This document shows positions 25,909-34,721 of a DNA stretch of 41,926 bases, in pieces. The DNA is from an uncultured Alistipes sp. (GTDB lineage Bacteria; Bacteroidota; Bacteroidia; Bacteroidales; Rikenellaceae). The stretch lies in assembly GCA_949288735.1 (NCBI GenBank), contig CASELE010000012.1, positions 1 to 41,926 of the forward strand, read 5' to 3'. Position 1 is the stretch's first letter, and every line of letters begins with the position of its first letter. A program made the position numbers and the translations under genes. Under the pieces are notes generated by a model. The model worked only from the letters and a program-made list of their open reading frames with translations, was not told the DNA's origin and ran no database searches.

Positions 25909-26618
25909 AATTTGAGGTAAAAATCGCGGGTCAGAGCCCGGTACTCCTCCGTATACTCCTCGTGACGTCCCGTGCCGACGGTCAGCCCGGTACATACGGG
26001 TCCTATTCCGGCAGGCAGTTCGCTGCGACGCATGCATTCGAGCAGCAGCCGGCGCACGCCGCGACGGGGCGTGGAGCGCACCTCCGTACGCCGCACGACA
26101 CCGAGTCCGGGAGCGGCGGCCAGAAAAAGTTCCGCCTCGGGCGGAGGGAGAATCAGGGCGAAACGGCCGCCCGGAGCAAGCAGACGTAGCACCGCATCGT
26201 GCAGCTCGCCGAAGGGGAGAGTGGTGGCATGGCGCACCCTTGCACGCCCTGCATCGGGAGGAAGCAGCGAATCGACATAGAAGGGCGGATTCGAGACTAT
26301 CAGATCGAAACGCACGCCCGGATCGAACTCCTGCACGGGAATCCGCTCCATCCGCAGGCGCCCGCCCCAGGGCGATGCCTCGGCATTGCGGCACGCTTCG
26401 TCCACGTCGCCCACGTCGATGCCCGTCACCTCGACCCGGGGTCCGCACTGCGTCCGTTGCGCAAGCATCAGCGCGATGAGACCCGTACCCGTCCCGATGT
26501 CGAGCATGCGGCGCATGCCGGGATCGATACGGGCCCAGGCACCGAGCAGCACCCCGTCTGTCCCCACCTTCATGGGGCAGAGCTCCTGGACAATAGAAAA
26601 CTCCTTGAACCGAAACAT
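25905..26618 (-). CDS. trmN6: tRNA1(Val) adenine-37 N6-methyltransferase-like protein
   Basis: 237 aa. MFRFKEFSIVQELCPMKVGTDGVLLGAW is the characteristic N-terminus of the YfiC/TrmN6 family (F-F-V-x-Q...M-K-V-x-T-D-G). SAM motif I is MLDIGTGTGLIALMLAQR, and the catalytic N6-adenine motif is SNPPFY. The family methylates A37 next to the anticodon of tRNA1(Val) in E. coli; the target in this phylum is inferred. Located 66 bp after the TIGR02757 gene, with GC-rich tandem repeats in between. The DUF4831 promoter overlaps its 3' end. Confidence 0.88.
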   Translation of the reverse strand: MFRFKEFSIVQELCPMKVGTDGVLLGAWARIDPGMRRMLDIGTGTGLIALMLAQRTQCGPRVEVTGIDVGDVDEACRNAEASPWGGRLRMERIPVQEFDPGVRFDLIVSNPPFYVDSLLPPDAGRARVRHATTLPFGELHDAVLRLLAPGGRFALILPPPEAELFLAAAPGLGVVRRTEVRSTPRRGVRRLLLECMRRSELPAGIGPVCTGLTVGTGRHEEYTEEYRALTRDFYLKF

Positions 26619-26646
26619 TAGCCAAATTCTGTTCTGTCCACCGGGC

Positions 26647-26679
26647 GGCGCCGGACCGGCGGACCGGCGGACCGGCGCC
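26647..26679. repeat. Three tandem GGACCGGC units between GGCGCC arms
   Basis: GGACCGGC is repeated three times without spacing (26653-26676). GGCGCC occurs immediately before the array and overlapping its end, so the block can fold as a hairpin. It fills the gap between the TIGR02757 stop and trmN6 and is prone to copy-number change. Confidence 0.7.
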
Positions 26680-26684
26680 CCACC

Positions 26685-27503
26685 CTACGCTCCGCAGCCC
26701 CGCAGCCGGCCCTCCATGCCCGCGCCGAAGAGCGCATAGTCGAAGCGCACCGGATCGGCAGGATCGAACCGGCGCAACGCGGCGGTCACCTCCTCCACGG
26801 CGCGCCAGTCGTTCTGGCGCCGGCCGAGCAGGCCGAGCAGCCGCGCCGTCGTACCGGCGTGGACGTCGAGCGGCAGACGGAGGGCCGAAGGGGGTATCGC
26901 CTGCCAGAGACCGAAATCGACACCGCGCGCATCGCGCCGCACCATCCAGCGCAGGTACATGCAGAGCCGTTTGCATGCGGCGCCCCGCTCGACCGACGAG
27001 AGGTGCTTCTCGCATCGGGACGCATGTTCCGTCTCGAAGAAGGTGCGCCGGAACGACGCGAAGACGGCGGCAAGCGAGCCAGTCCGGAGATACTCCCGCT
27101 CGAAGAGGGCACCGATACCGCCGAACCGCTCCTCGATACGGCGGACGGCTAGCACGAAGTCGCGCAGGTCATCGCCGCGGAAGGTGCGGTGCATGGCTCC
27201 GGTGAGCTGCGCCAGCTCGCGGTCCGAGGCATGACGCACGAAGTCGGCCGGAGCATCGTCCATGCACCGCATCATGCGGCAGGCGTCGCGCACGATGCTC
27301 CGCCGGTTGCCCCATGCCACCGTTGCGGCCAGAAAGCCCGCAATCTCACGGTCGTGGCGGTCGGTGTAGCGGTGCGGTACGCAGACGGGATCGTCGGCGA
27401 TGAATTCGGGACGGTCGTAACGGTCCCAGAGACGCTCGAGCAGTTCGCGCAGCGCCCCGTCGTCGGTCGCCGATGCCGGGACCCTTATCGGCTCACCGCT
27501 CAT
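26685..27503 (-). CDS. TIGR02757 family protein
   Basis: 272 aa from [18 protein letters not shown] at 27503, which overlaps the lolD stop in ATGA. The family is conserved in many bacteria without a known function. Visible hallmarks are [68 protein letters not shown] and [20 protein letters not shown]. The last segments, with a helix-rich layout and R/K-rich helices, recall HhH-type DNA glycosylase folds, but a catalytic lysine or aspartate could not be assigned. Its coupling to lolD is also seen in other Bacteroidota. Confidence 0.82.
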   Translation of the reverse strand: MSGEPIRVPASATDDGALRELLERLWDRYDRPEFIADDPVCVPHRYTDRHDREIAGFLAATVAWGNRRSIVRDACRMMRCMDDAPADFVRHASDRELAQLTGAMHRTFRGDDLRDFVLAVRRIEERFGGIGALFEREYLRTGSLAAVFASFRRTFFETEHASRCEKHLSSVERGAACKRLCMYLRWMVRRDARGVDFGLWQAIPPSALRLPLDVHAGTTARLLGLLGRRQNDWRAVEEVTAALRRFDPADPVRFDYALFGAGMEGRLRGCGA

Positions 27504-28150
27504 ACGATCGCACCGTCGCACAGAGTGATGCGCCGGTCGGTCATGGAGGCCAGCCCCTCGTCGTGCGTCACGAGGACGATTGTCTGCCCCAACCGGTCGC
27601 GCAGCTCGAAGAAGAGGCGATGAATCTCCTCGCGGTTGTGCGAATCGAGGTTGCCCGACGGCTCGTCGGCCAGCAGCACGGCCGGCTCGTTGACGAGCGC
27701 CCGCGCGATGGCCACCCGCTGCTGCTCGCCCCCCGAAAGGGCGGCGGGCCTGTGACCGCTTCGGTCGGCGAGTCCCATCATCCCAAGCAACTCGAGGGCC
27801 CGGCGTTCGCTCGCCGCGCGGTCGCGGCGTCCGATGAGCGCCGGCAGCATCACGTTCTCGAGGGCCGTGAACTCGGGCAGCAGATGGTGGAACTGGAAGA
27901 CGAACCCGATGCGTTCGTTGCGGAAACGCGACAACGCACGGTCGCCCAAGCGTCCCACGTCGGTGCCGTCGATCTCGACGCTTCCTCCGTCGGGCGCGAG
28001 AAGCGTGCCCATGATCTGCAGCAGCGTGGTCTTGCCCGCCCCGCTGGCCCCGACAATCGAGACCACCTCGCCAGCGGCCACATCGAGCGATATGCCCCGC
28101 AGCACCTCCAGCGAGCCGAACCGCTTGCGTATCTCCCGGCAACGGATCAT
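27500..28150 (-). CDS. lolD: LolD-like ABC transporter ATPase
   Basis: 216 aa. The ATPase of lipoprotein or related MacB/LolCDE-type exporters. The start [17 protein letters not shown] at 28150 overlaps the upstream stop (ATGA); an ATG six bases earlier is possible. Walker [10 protein letters not shown], the Q-loop [18 protein letters not shown] typical of LolD, the signature [15 protein letters not shown] and Walker [12 protein letters not shown] are complete. No LolC/LolE permease is encoded in this window, so the membrane partner is elsewhere, unless the membrane protein upstream contributes. LolD in strict sense versus another MacB-group ATPase cannot be separated by eye. Confidence 0.88.
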   Translation of the reverse strand: MIRCREIRKRFGSLEVLRGISLDVAAGEVVSIVGASGAGKTTLLQIMGTLLAPDGGSVEIDGTDVGRLGDRALSRFRNERIGFVFQFHHLLPEFTALENVMLPALIGRRDRAASERRALELLGMMGLADRSGHRPAALSGGEQQRVAIARALVNEPAVLLADEPSGNLDSHNREEIHRLFFELRDRLGQTIVLVTHDEGLASMTDRRITLCDGAIV

Positions 28151-29442
28151 CGGCATCCCTCCGCTCCGTATTGTGCGCCGACCGTCCGCAGCGTCGTCTC
28201 CACACGCCCGAGCAGGCGGTCGAAGTAAGTCTCGTCGCCGCCGCCGAAGAAGGTCGAGGAGGAGGCGATGAAGTTGGCGAACATCGGATCGGCCAGCATC
28301 GTCCGCCAGGCGTCGCGCGGCGCGGATGCGGCGGCCGCCGAGAGATCCGAGCCGGCGAAGAGGTGATCGATAGCCTCGATTTTCCGGCGGTTGTAGGCTG
28401 CCACATTGTCGCGGAAGTCCTCCATCTCGCGATAGCAGCCCAACAGCTCCATCAGCAGCCGTTTGTCCTCCACCGATGAAGCCAGGCCCGAGGTCTTGAG
28501 CACCTCCAGGGCATCGTCCTGCAGCGAGAAGGTACGCACACCGCCGGCGAGCGCCGCATAGTGCACGAGCGAATCTTCGGGGATGCGGTCGGGGTCCATC
28601 CCGCAGCGTTCGAACATCAGCATGCCCCGGCGGTCGAAGCGCAGTTTGTCGCACACGGACCGCATGCGGTCGAGGTTGTACTCCAGTTCGCCGGCCACGA
28701 GCTGCATCGTAGTCCGCACGGCACGGGCCTGACGCCATCGCTCGATGATTCCCGAACCGACAAAGGTGACCAGCACGCCGAGGAAGACCACGGCGAACTG
28801 CAGGGCGAATGCGCGGGCCGAACGACCGAACGCCTCATGCCGCACGGCGGCATCGCCGGAGCCCTTGCGTCCGGCCGTGCGGAGTGTCGGCGATGACGGA
28901 CCGCCCGAGCTGCTCCGACGCCGCTCCTTGCCGCCCGGACGATCGTCCGCCCCCTCCGTACGGCGTCCGCCGCCCCGGGTGGCGGAGTTCTGCGGACGCA
29001 GGGCCGACGGCATGGGTTCGACCGGCCGGCGCGGCTCCTCGTGCGGCTTCTCCTGCTGCTGCGTCCGCCGTGACTGCTGCCGGGTGCGGCGCGGCTCCGC
29101 GGCGGCCTTCGGGTCGCCGGAGGCGAGACCCCCCTCCCGGGCGTCTCTTCCGTCCGCAGCGGATGTCTGCGGCTGAGGCCGGGATACCGCATTCGGTCCC
29201 TGTTCCGGGGATGGCGGGACGGACTGCTCCTGCGCGGAGGCAGTATCCACGGTCCTGACGCCTGACCCCCGTCTGCCTCTGCGCGACCGACGCCGCGGCG
29301 CCTCTCTTTCGGCAGAAGCTGACTCCTGCGAGGTCTCCTTCCCGGCAGAGGCGGCGGCTCCCTGCGACGGCTCCTTTTCGGCGGAAGCGGCGGCTCCCTG
29401 CGACGGCTCCTGCCGTCCGTTGTTATTCTCCGTTGGCTGCAT
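28147..29442 (-). CDS. Membrane protein with long low-complexity N-terminal region
   Basis: 431 aa, not recognised as a named family. Residues 1-200 are low-complexity and rich in A, Q, E, S, R and P, with a 12-residue tandem repeat [24 protein letters not shown] at the start and Arg-rich blocks ([10 protein letters not shown]). One membrane helix follows ([20 protein letters not shown], about 213-233), then ERWRQAR and a helical domain with [16 protein letters not shown] and [17 protein letters not shown], resembling the helix-plus-coil layout of DUF6090-type proteins. By the positive-inside rule the basic region is cytoplasmic. The start overlaps folP by 20 bp and the stop overlaps lolD by four. 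Confidence 0.7.
   Translation of the reverse strand: MQPTENNNGRQEPSQGAAASAEKEPSQGAAASAGKETSQESASAEREAPRRRSRRGRRGSGVRTVDTASAQEQSVPPSPEQGPNAVSRPQPQTSAADGRDAREGGLASGDPKAAAEPRRTRQQSRRTQQQEKPHEEPRRPVEPMPSALRPQNSATRGGGRRTEGADDRPGGKERRRSSSGGPSSPTLRTAGRKGSGDAAVRHEAFGRSARAFALQFAVVFLGVLVTFVGSGIIERWRQARAVRTTMQLVAGELEYNLDRMRSVCDKLRFDRRGMLMFERCGMDPDRIPEDSLVHYAALAGGVRTFSLQDDALEVLKTSGLASSVEDKRLLMELLGCYREMEDFRDNVAAYNRRKIEAIDHLFAGSDLSAAAASAPRDAWRTMLADPMFANFIASSSTFFGGGDETYFDRLLGRVETTLRTVGAQYGAEGCR
29351..29413. repeat. 36-bp tandem repeat in the low-complexity coding region
   Basis: A 36-bp unit (29351-29386) is followed by a nearly identical 27-bp partial copy (29387-29413). It encodes the repeated [12 protein letters not shown] segment and keeps the frame, so copy number can change without a frameshift. 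Confidence 0.7.
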
Positions 29443-30259
29443 AGGTTTCGAATATTCGTATCGTATCGACCGCCTCGCGCACGTCGTGCACGCGCAGGAG
29501 GGTCGCCCCTTGGCGCAGACACTCCCAGCCGAGAGCGATCGTTCCGGCGAGCGCCTCCTCGGGCGTCGTACCGAGCAATTTGTATATCATTGATTTACGC
29601 GACACACCGACCAATACCGGATAGCCCGTCGCGCACAGGCGATGCAGGCCGGCAAGCAGCGCGTAGTTCTGTTCGAGCGTCTTGGCGAAGCCGAACCCCG
29701 GATCGAGCACGATCTGGCCGTCGGCGATACCTGCCGCATGCATGGCATCGATGCGCCGGCGGAACCAGTCGCATACCTCTCCGACAACCGTTCCGGCGTA
29801 GTGCGTCATCGACTGCATGGTCCGCGGATCGCCCTTCATGTGCATGGCGATGTACGGGACTCCGTAACGGGCCACGACCGGGAACATTTCAGCATCGAGC
29901 GTACCGGCCGAGATATCGTTCACGACGAGCGGCCCGAAAGTCTCGATCGCCCGACACGCCACCGACGCACGGAACGTGTCGACCGAGACGGTCATCCCGG
30001 GAGCGATGCGCCGCACGGCCGCCACGCCGCGCTCCACACGGAGCCACTCCTCCTCGGGCGACACCTCCGCGGCACCCGGACGTGACGAGTATCCTCCCAC
30101 GTCGATAACTGCCGCACCCGCCGCCACCGCCTCGCGAATGCGCTCCTCGATACCGGACGAGGTCCCGTTGCGGCTTGCGGCGTAGAATGAATCGGGCGTG
30201 ACGTTCAGAATCGCCACGACCTGCCGCCGGTGCGGCTCAAAGTCTACGACCCGACGCAT
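29423..30259 (-). CDS. folP: Dihydropteroate synthase
   Basis: 278 aa, the usual size. Condenses p-aminobenzoate with dihydropterin pyrophosphate in folate synthesis; the sulfonamide target. The start MRRVVDFEPHRRQVVAILNV is within coaE, overlapping it by 23 bp. Conserved signatures are NVTPDSF, IDVGGYSSRPGA, VNDISAG, DPGFGFAKT, GVSRKSM and RVHDVRE. In Bacteroides folP sits next to cdaA; here cdaA is about 10 kb away. Part of the run ybbR-coaE-folP-membrane protein-lolD. Confidence 0.95.
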   Translation of the reverse strand: MRRVVDFEPHRRQVVAILNVTPDSFYAASRNGTSSGIEERIREAVAAGAAVIDVGGYSSRPGAAEVSPEEEWLRVERGVAAVRRIAPGMTVSVDTFRASVACRAIETFGPLVVNDISAGTLDAEMFPVVARYGVPYIAMHMKGDPRTMQSMTHYAGTVVGEVCDWFRRRIDAMHAAGIADGQIVLDPGFGFAKTLEQNYALLAGLHRLCATGYPVLVGVSRKSMIYKLLGTTPEEALAGTIALGWECLRQGATLLRVHDVREAVDTIRIFETYAANGE

Positions 30260-30830
30260 CCCTGCGAAATATCCGGTCGAGCCGGTCCACGGCGGGCTCC
30301 AGCTCCTCCTCGTTGATATTGACCATCGTATAGTCCGAGCGGGCGGCCAGTTCATCGTCGGTCAGCTGTGCCGCCATGCGGCGGCGCACCTCCTCTTCGG
30401 TTGCGCCGTCACGCCGTCGGACCCGCTGCACGCGCAGCGTCTCGGGCGCCAGAACGGCCAGCGTACGGTCGACCGAAGCGGCACACCCCGACTCGAAGAG
30501 CAGTGCACTCTCGAGCACGACATAGGGCCCCTGCTGCCGTTCGGCCCACGTCTCGAAATCGAGCCGCACGGCAGGATGGACAAGCCCGTCCAGATCGGCG
30601 AGCGCCTGCGGCGAACTGAAGACCTCGGCGGCCAGACGCCGGCGGTCGAGCCGCCCGTCGGCATAGATCGCCTCTCCGAAGCGGGCCTCGATGGCGGGAC
30701 GCAGCGCCCCCTCCATGAGCCGTCTGGCTTCATGGTCCGAATCGTATACCGCGATGCCCCGTGCGGCAAAAAGGCGGCATACGGTGCTCTTGCCGCTGCC
30801 GATACCGCCCGTAATTCCGACCTTCCACAT
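30237..30830 (-). CDS. coaE: Dephospho-CoA kinase
   Basis: 197 aa, the standard size. Phosphorylates dephospho-CoA at the 3' ribose hydroxyl, the last step of CoA synthesis. Starts with MWKVGITGGIGSGKST, including the P-loop (residues 8-16). Further marks are VYDSDHEARRL, LVHPAVRL, VVLESALLFESG and RVRRRDGATEEEV in the lid region. It begins 2 bp after the ybbR-like stop and overlaps folP by 23 bp, indicating coupled translation. Confidence 0.95.
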   Translation of the reverse strand: MWKVGITGGIGSGKSTVCRLFAARGIAVYDSDHEARRLMEGALRPAIEARFGEAIYADGRLDRRRLAAEVFSSPQALADLDGLVHPAVRLDFETWAERQQGPYVVLESALLFESGCAASVDRTLAVLAPETLRVQRVRRRDGATEEEVRRRMAAQLTDDELAARSDYTMVNINEEELEPAVDRLDRIFRRDASGRRL

Positions 30831-30832
30831 GG

Positions 30833-31243
30833 CTATCGTGTTTTGTCCCGAGGCTCTCCGGGCAATTCGATTTCGGGGACGGCACCGACAGACACCACCT
30901 TTACATCGCTGATTCTCACAGAAATGGCATGTTGCAACGATTGCGGATCGATGGCTATGCGTTCCTCTCCGTCGCCACTACCGAGCAGTTCGTACCGCAG
31001 TTCGGACAGCGGTATGCGGAGCGTCTTCTTCGCATAGACCTTGTAGCCGAACAGATTGGTGCCCAATCCCTCGAAGACGCACGACACGCGGAAACTCTCG
31101 CCGTCGACATTCACGCGAATCTCCTGCTCCGCCGTATAGGTATAGCCCAGCTTGGCGATATACCACAATATGAACGATGCCACGAGCATCACCAGAAAGA
31201 CCGGCGAGACATAGCTCCGCCAGCGACGCAGGAAGTTTTCCAT
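30833..31243 (-). CDS. YbbR-like single-domain membrane protein
   Basis: 136 aa from MENFLRRWRSYVSPVFLVML at 31243. The upstream ATG at 31273 overlaps the promoter box, so it is rejected. One membrane helix (about residues 12-31) is followed by an extracytoplasmic beta-rich region with TYTAEQEIRVNVDGES, GLGTNLFGYKVYAKKTLRIP and SLQHAISVRISDVKV. This fits the YbbR-like proteins that precede coaE in Bacteroidota. In Firmicutes the YbbR protein CdaR regulates the diadenylate cyclase CdaA; a cdaA gene lies about 8 kb away here. A link between them is inference only. First gene of the operon. Confidence 0.72.
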   Translation of the reverse strand: MENFLRRWRSYVSPVFLVMLVASFILWYIAKLGYTYTAEQEIRVNVDGESFRVSCVFEGLGTNLFGYKVYAKKTLRIPLSELRYELLGSGDGEERIAIDPQSLQHAISVRISDVKVVSVGAVPEIELPGEPRDKTR

Positions 31244-31272
31244 CGAGCCCTTGCCTTTAGATTCTCTGCCCA

Positions 31273-31303
31273 CAAAGGTAAAAAATAAAAAGGACTGCTA
31301 CAA
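31273..31303 (-). promoter_or_regulatory. Promoter of the ybbR-coaE-folP operon (TTG-N20-TACCTTTG)
   Basis: On the minus strand TTG (31303-31301), 20 bases, then TACCTTTG (31280-31273). The box decides the start of the ybbR-like gene (31243). Its TTG lies inside the secDF terminator hairpin. Confidence 0.65.
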
Positions 31304-31321
31304 AAACTGCAGAGTCCTTTT
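31281..31321 (-). terminator. Intrinsic terminator of secDF
   Basis: AAAAGGACT (31313-31321 on the minus strand) pairs with AGTCCTTTT (31288-31296) around a 16-nt loop. On the minus strand it continues into a T-rich stretch (TTATTTTT). The terminator overlaps the next promoter. Confidence 0.7.
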
Positions 31322-31334
31322 ATCGGGTATATCA

Positions 31335-31369
31335 CGCTCCGAAGCCCCCCGGAGAGGGGTTTCGGAGCG
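31335..31369 (-). terminator. 14-bp GC-rich hairpin directly after secDF
   Basis: CGCTCCGAAGCCCC (31335-31348) pairs with 31356-31369, one G-T pair, loop of seven bases. It starts 8 bp past the secDF stop and lies before the T-rich terminator; probably an RNA 3'-end-stabilising structure. Confidence 0.55.
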
Positions 31370-31376
31370 GTGCGTG

Positions 31377-34300
31377 TCAGGCCTGGGCGCGTACCTCCGC
31401 AGCGGCGGCTTTCGCCTTGCGGCCCTTCCGGCCGCCGCGCTCGATGAGGTCGTAGGCAATGGGCGAAGCGACGAAGACGGTCGAAAGCGTACCTACCGCG
31501 ATACCGATCAGCAGGGCGAAGACGAAACCGCGGATCGTCTCGCCGCCGAAGAAGAACATCGCCACGAGCGTCACGAGCGTCGTACCCGAGGTGTTGATCG
31601 TTCGAGAAAGGGTCGAGTTGATGGCGTTGTTCATCGTCTCGCGCAGGTCACGCTTCGGATAGAGCCCGATGTATTCGCGGATACGGTCGAAGATGACCAC
31701 CGTATCGTTGATCGAGTAACCGATAATCGTCAGGATGGCGGCGATGAAGGCCTGGTTCACCTCGAGGTTGAAGGGCAGCACGCCGTAGAGGAGCGAGAAG
31801 ATGCCGACCACGAAGAGGGCGTTGAAGGCGAGCGCCAGCGTAGCGCCCGTAGCCCACTGCCACCGCTTGAAGCGGAAGGCGATGTAGAGACCGATGGCCA
31901 CCAGCGAGAAGAGCACGGACCAGATGGCGTTCCACGTCATGTCGCTGGCAATCGAGGGGCCGATCTTGTCGGCCGTCAGGATACCGTTGATATCGGTCTG
32001 CGTGCTGCGGAATGCATCGAACGAGATGTCGTAGGAATAGAGCGGCGCGAGCGCGTCGTAGAGGATACGCTCCACTTCGGCCGTCGCCTCGTCCGACGTA
32101 TCGTCGTACTTGTACTGCGTCACGATACGCATCTGGTTTTCGTTGCCGTACTGCTTCACCTCGAAGCTGATGGATGCGGCATCGGCATCGGCCAGACGAC
32201 CGAAGACATCGCCCAGATTATGGCGCACCTCCTCGGCCGAGACGGGCTGGTCGAAACGCACCACGTAGGCACGGCCGCCCGTGAACTCGGCGCCCAGATT
32301 CAGACCGCGCGTGAAGAACGAGACGCACGAAACTGCGATCAGTGCCAGAACGACCCAGTAGGAGATGCGGCGCTTGGCGATGAAATCGAAGTGGGTGTTC
32401 GACATGAAGTTCTCCGACCAGCGGTGCGAGAAGGAGATATGGCCCCACTTGCCCACGATCCACTCGATGAGCAGACGCGTGACGAAGATGGCGCAGCAGA
32501 ACGAGGTGACGATACCGATGATGAGCGTCGTGGCGAAGCCCTGTACGGGACCGTTGCCGAAGACGAAGAGCACGATACCGGTGATGATCGTCGTCAGGTT
32601 GCCGTCGATGATGGCCGAATAGGCCTTCGAGAAGCCCTTCTTGATGGCGGGCATGAGGCTTTCGCCACCACGCAGCTCCTCCTTCACGCGTTCGTAGATG
32701 ATGACGTTCGCATCGACGGCCATACCCATGGTCAGGACGATACCGGCGATACCGGGCAGCGTCAGCACGGCACCGAACGAGACGAGGATACCCATCAGCA
32801 GGAAGACGTTGCAGAGCAGCGCCACGTCGGCCATCCAGCCCGCCGTCTTATAGAAGAGACCCATATAGAGAAGCACGAGGACGAAGGCGAAGACGAACGA
32901 CATCATACCCGCGTTGATCGACTCCTGTCCGAGCGACGGGCCCACCACCGTATCCTGGATGATGCGGGCCGGGGCGGGCACCTTGCCCGACTTGAGGACA
33001 TTGGCCAGGTCCTGCGCCTCCTGAATGGTGAAACCGCCCGTGATGGAGGAGGTACCCTTGTCGATGGCCGTATTGACGCGCGGAGCCGAATAGACGTAGC
33101 CGTCGAGAACGATGGCGATGCACTTGCCTATGTTCTCGCCCGTCATGCGGGCCCACTCGCGCGTACCCTCGGCATTCATGGTCATCGATACCTCGGCCTC
33201 GGCACCCCGCTGGGCATAGGTCTCCACGGCATCCACCACGACGCTGCCGTCGAGCGGCGCGCTGCCGTCGGGCGTGGTCACGCGGATGGCGTAGAGAAGG
33301 TAGCGTCCGTCGATGTGGTCATCGCCCTTCACGCCCCACTTGAAAAGCAGGTCGGAGGGAAGCAGCTCCTGCACCTCGGGCGAGGAGAGATAGGCATTCA
33401 CCGTAGCCATGTCGGCACGGTATGCGGCACCCACGACGGCACCGCCCGCGAAATCGGGATCGAGCACGGAGAAGAGCGGGTTCTGCTCGCGCGTATAGCG
33501 CGAAACGCCCGCTTCGGCCGTCTGTGCCCCGGCAGTCTGTCCGCCCACCTCAGCGATCAGGCCCGTAGCGGCTTCGGTCCGGGCGCTCTGCTCGGCGGGC
33601 TCCTGTGCCACGACGAGCGAATCGGCCAGATGCTCGTCGCGGATCAGCTGGTCGGCGCGCGCCAGAATGGGCAGCATCTCGCCCGCATCGTAGGTGAGCC
33701 AGAACTCGAGCGAAGCGGTACCCTGAAGCAGGTCGCGCACACGCTGCGGCTCCTTCACGCCCGGCAGTTCGACGAGAATGCGGTGCGAGTTGGGCAGACG
33801 CATGATGTTGGGCTGTGTTACGCCGAAGTGGTCGATACGGCTGCGCAGCACGTTGAACGATGCGGCGATGGCGGCTTCGGTCTCGCTCTTCAGCATACGG
33901 GCCACGTCGGCATCGGAACTGTCGAGCGTGATCTCGCTGCGGTCGGGGCCCACGAAGAGCGCCGCGAGCGAGGCTCCGTCCGAATGACGGCGATAGGCCG
34001 CCACGAAGTCGTCGATGTAATCCTTCGAGGTACCCAGTTTCTGGGCTTCGTTGGCCTCGGCGATGGCGGCCTGGAAGGCCGGGTCGCTCTGGCTGTCGCC
34101 GGCGAGAGCCTTCACGACATCCTCGACCTGCACCTCGAGCATCACGTTCATACCGCCCTTGAGGTCGAGACCCAGGTTGAGCTCCTTCTCCTTGCACTCC
34201 TTGTAAGTGAAGTCGAACAGACCCAGATCGTAGACCGTAATGTTCTGCACCGAGTCGAGATAGTGCTGCTCGGCCTCGGCCTGCAGTTCGGGCTCGAACT

Positions 34301-34421
34301 GCGCGGCGTACCGTGCCGCCGCCTTCTCCACGCTCCTTGTCTTGAAGGTGAAGGAGAGCTGGTAGAGGCAGGCGATCGCCAGCAGGATGGCGAGTAGTTT
34401 GATTGCGCCTTTGCTTTGCAT
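31377..34421 (-). CDS. secDF: Fused protein-export subunit SecDF
   Basis: 1014 aa, SecD and SecF in one chain, as is usual in Bacteroidota. Uses proton-motive force to pull exported proteins through SecYEG. The SecD half (residues 1 to about 670) has TM1 at the N-terminus (KLLAILLAIACLYQL), the DLKGGMNVMLEV segment, a large periplasmic domain with AAIAASFNVLRSRIDHFGVT and NSHRILVELPG, and the TM block with GMAVDANVIIYERVKEELRG. The SecF half starts near residue 675 (HFDFIAKRRISYWVV) and has GYSINDTVVIFDRIREYIG and STLSRTINTSGTTLVTL. The C-terminus is Lys/Arg/Ala-rich. Own promoter and terminators; monocistronic. Confidence 0.96.
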   Translation of the reverse strand: MQSKGAIKLLAILLAIACLYQLSFTFKTRSVEKAAARYAAQFEPELQAEAEQHYLDSVQNITVYDLGLFDFTYKECKEKELNLGLDLKGGMNVMLEVQVEDVVKALAGDSQSDPAFQAAIAEANEAQKLGTSKDYIDDFVAAYRRHSDGASLAALFVGPDRSEITLDSSDADVARMLKSETEAAIAASFNVLRSRIDHFGVTQPNIMRLPNSHRILVELPGVKEPQRVRDLLQGTASLEFWLTYDAGEMLPILARADQLIRDEHLADSLVVAQEPAEQSARTEAATGLIAEVGGQTAGAQTAEAGVSRYTREQNPLFSVLDPDFAGGAVVGAAYRADMATVNAYLSSPEVQELLPSDLLFKWGVKGDDHIDGRYLLYAIRVTTPDGSAPLDGSVVVDAVETYAQRGAEAEVSMTMNAEGTREWARMTGENIGKCIAIVLDGYVYSAPRVNTAIDKGTSSITGGFTIQEAQDLANVLKSGKVPAPARIIQDTVVGPSLGQESINAGMMSFVFAFVLVLLYMGLFYKTAGWMADVALLCNVFLLMGILVSFGAVLTLPGIAGIVLTMGMAVDANVIIYERVKEELRGGESLMPAIKKGFSKAYSAIIDGNLTTIITGIVLFVFGNGPVQGFATTLIIGIVTSFCCAIFVTRLLIEWIVGKWGHISFSHRWSENFMSNTHFDFIAKRRISYWVVLALIAVSCVSFFTRGLNLGAEFTGGRAYVVRFDQPVSAEEVRHNLGDVFGRLADADAASISFEVKQYGNENQMRIVTQYKYDDTSDEATAEVERILYDALAPLYSYDISFDAFRSTQTDINGILTADKIGPSIASDMTWNAIWSVLFSLVAIGLYIAFRFKRWQWATGATLALAFNALFVVGIFSLLYGVLPFNLEVNQAFIAAILTIIGYSINDTVVIFDRIREYIGLYPKRDLRETMNNAINSTLSRTINTSGTTLVTLVAMFFFGGETIRGFVFALLIGIAVGTLSTVFVASPIAYDLIERGGRKGRKAKAAAAEVRAQA

Positions 34422-34498
34422 GTGAATTGAGTTGTTATGTTATCTTGTTGTCGTTCTTCGTTTCGTCGCCGTATGCAACATGCGTACGCAATAGCACG

Positions 34499-34506
34499 CA
34501 AAGATA
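34499..34506 (-). promoter_or_regulatory. -7 box (TATCTTTG) of secDF
   Basis: TATCTTTG on the minus strand, 78 bp upstream of the secDF ATG. No TTG was found at the expected -33 spacing. Confidence 0.5.
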
Positions 34507-34660
34507 GAAAAATATTCGCAATTTGCATAAGCAGGCCGCCAAAATCCATCCGGACACGCGAATCGGCCCCGACCTGTCCCGAATGCCGTCACCGCACGGG
34601 ACAGGCAGGGTGGCCGCAGGAGCCATGCGGCCCCGTGTCCGCCCCGGCCGGATGAGGCGC

Positions 34661-34694
34661 AAAAAAAGAGGCGGGACGGCCTTCGCCGTCCCGC
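34661..34694 (-). terminator. Intrinsic terminator of dnaK
   Basis: GGCGGGACGGC pairs with its complement around a 4-nt loop, followed on the minus strand by CTTTTTTT. It starts 28 bp past the dnaK stop codon. Confidence 0.85.
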
Positions 34695-34721
34695 CTTCCG
34701 TGCGGATTCCGTCCGGGCGGA

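Noticed and set aside
31251..34397. Open frame of 1048 codons on the plus strand
   Set aside because: It is the antisense shadow of secDF. Its composition (His, Arg, Glu, Asp rich, no recognisable motif) is the usual result of high-GC codons read on the opposite strand.
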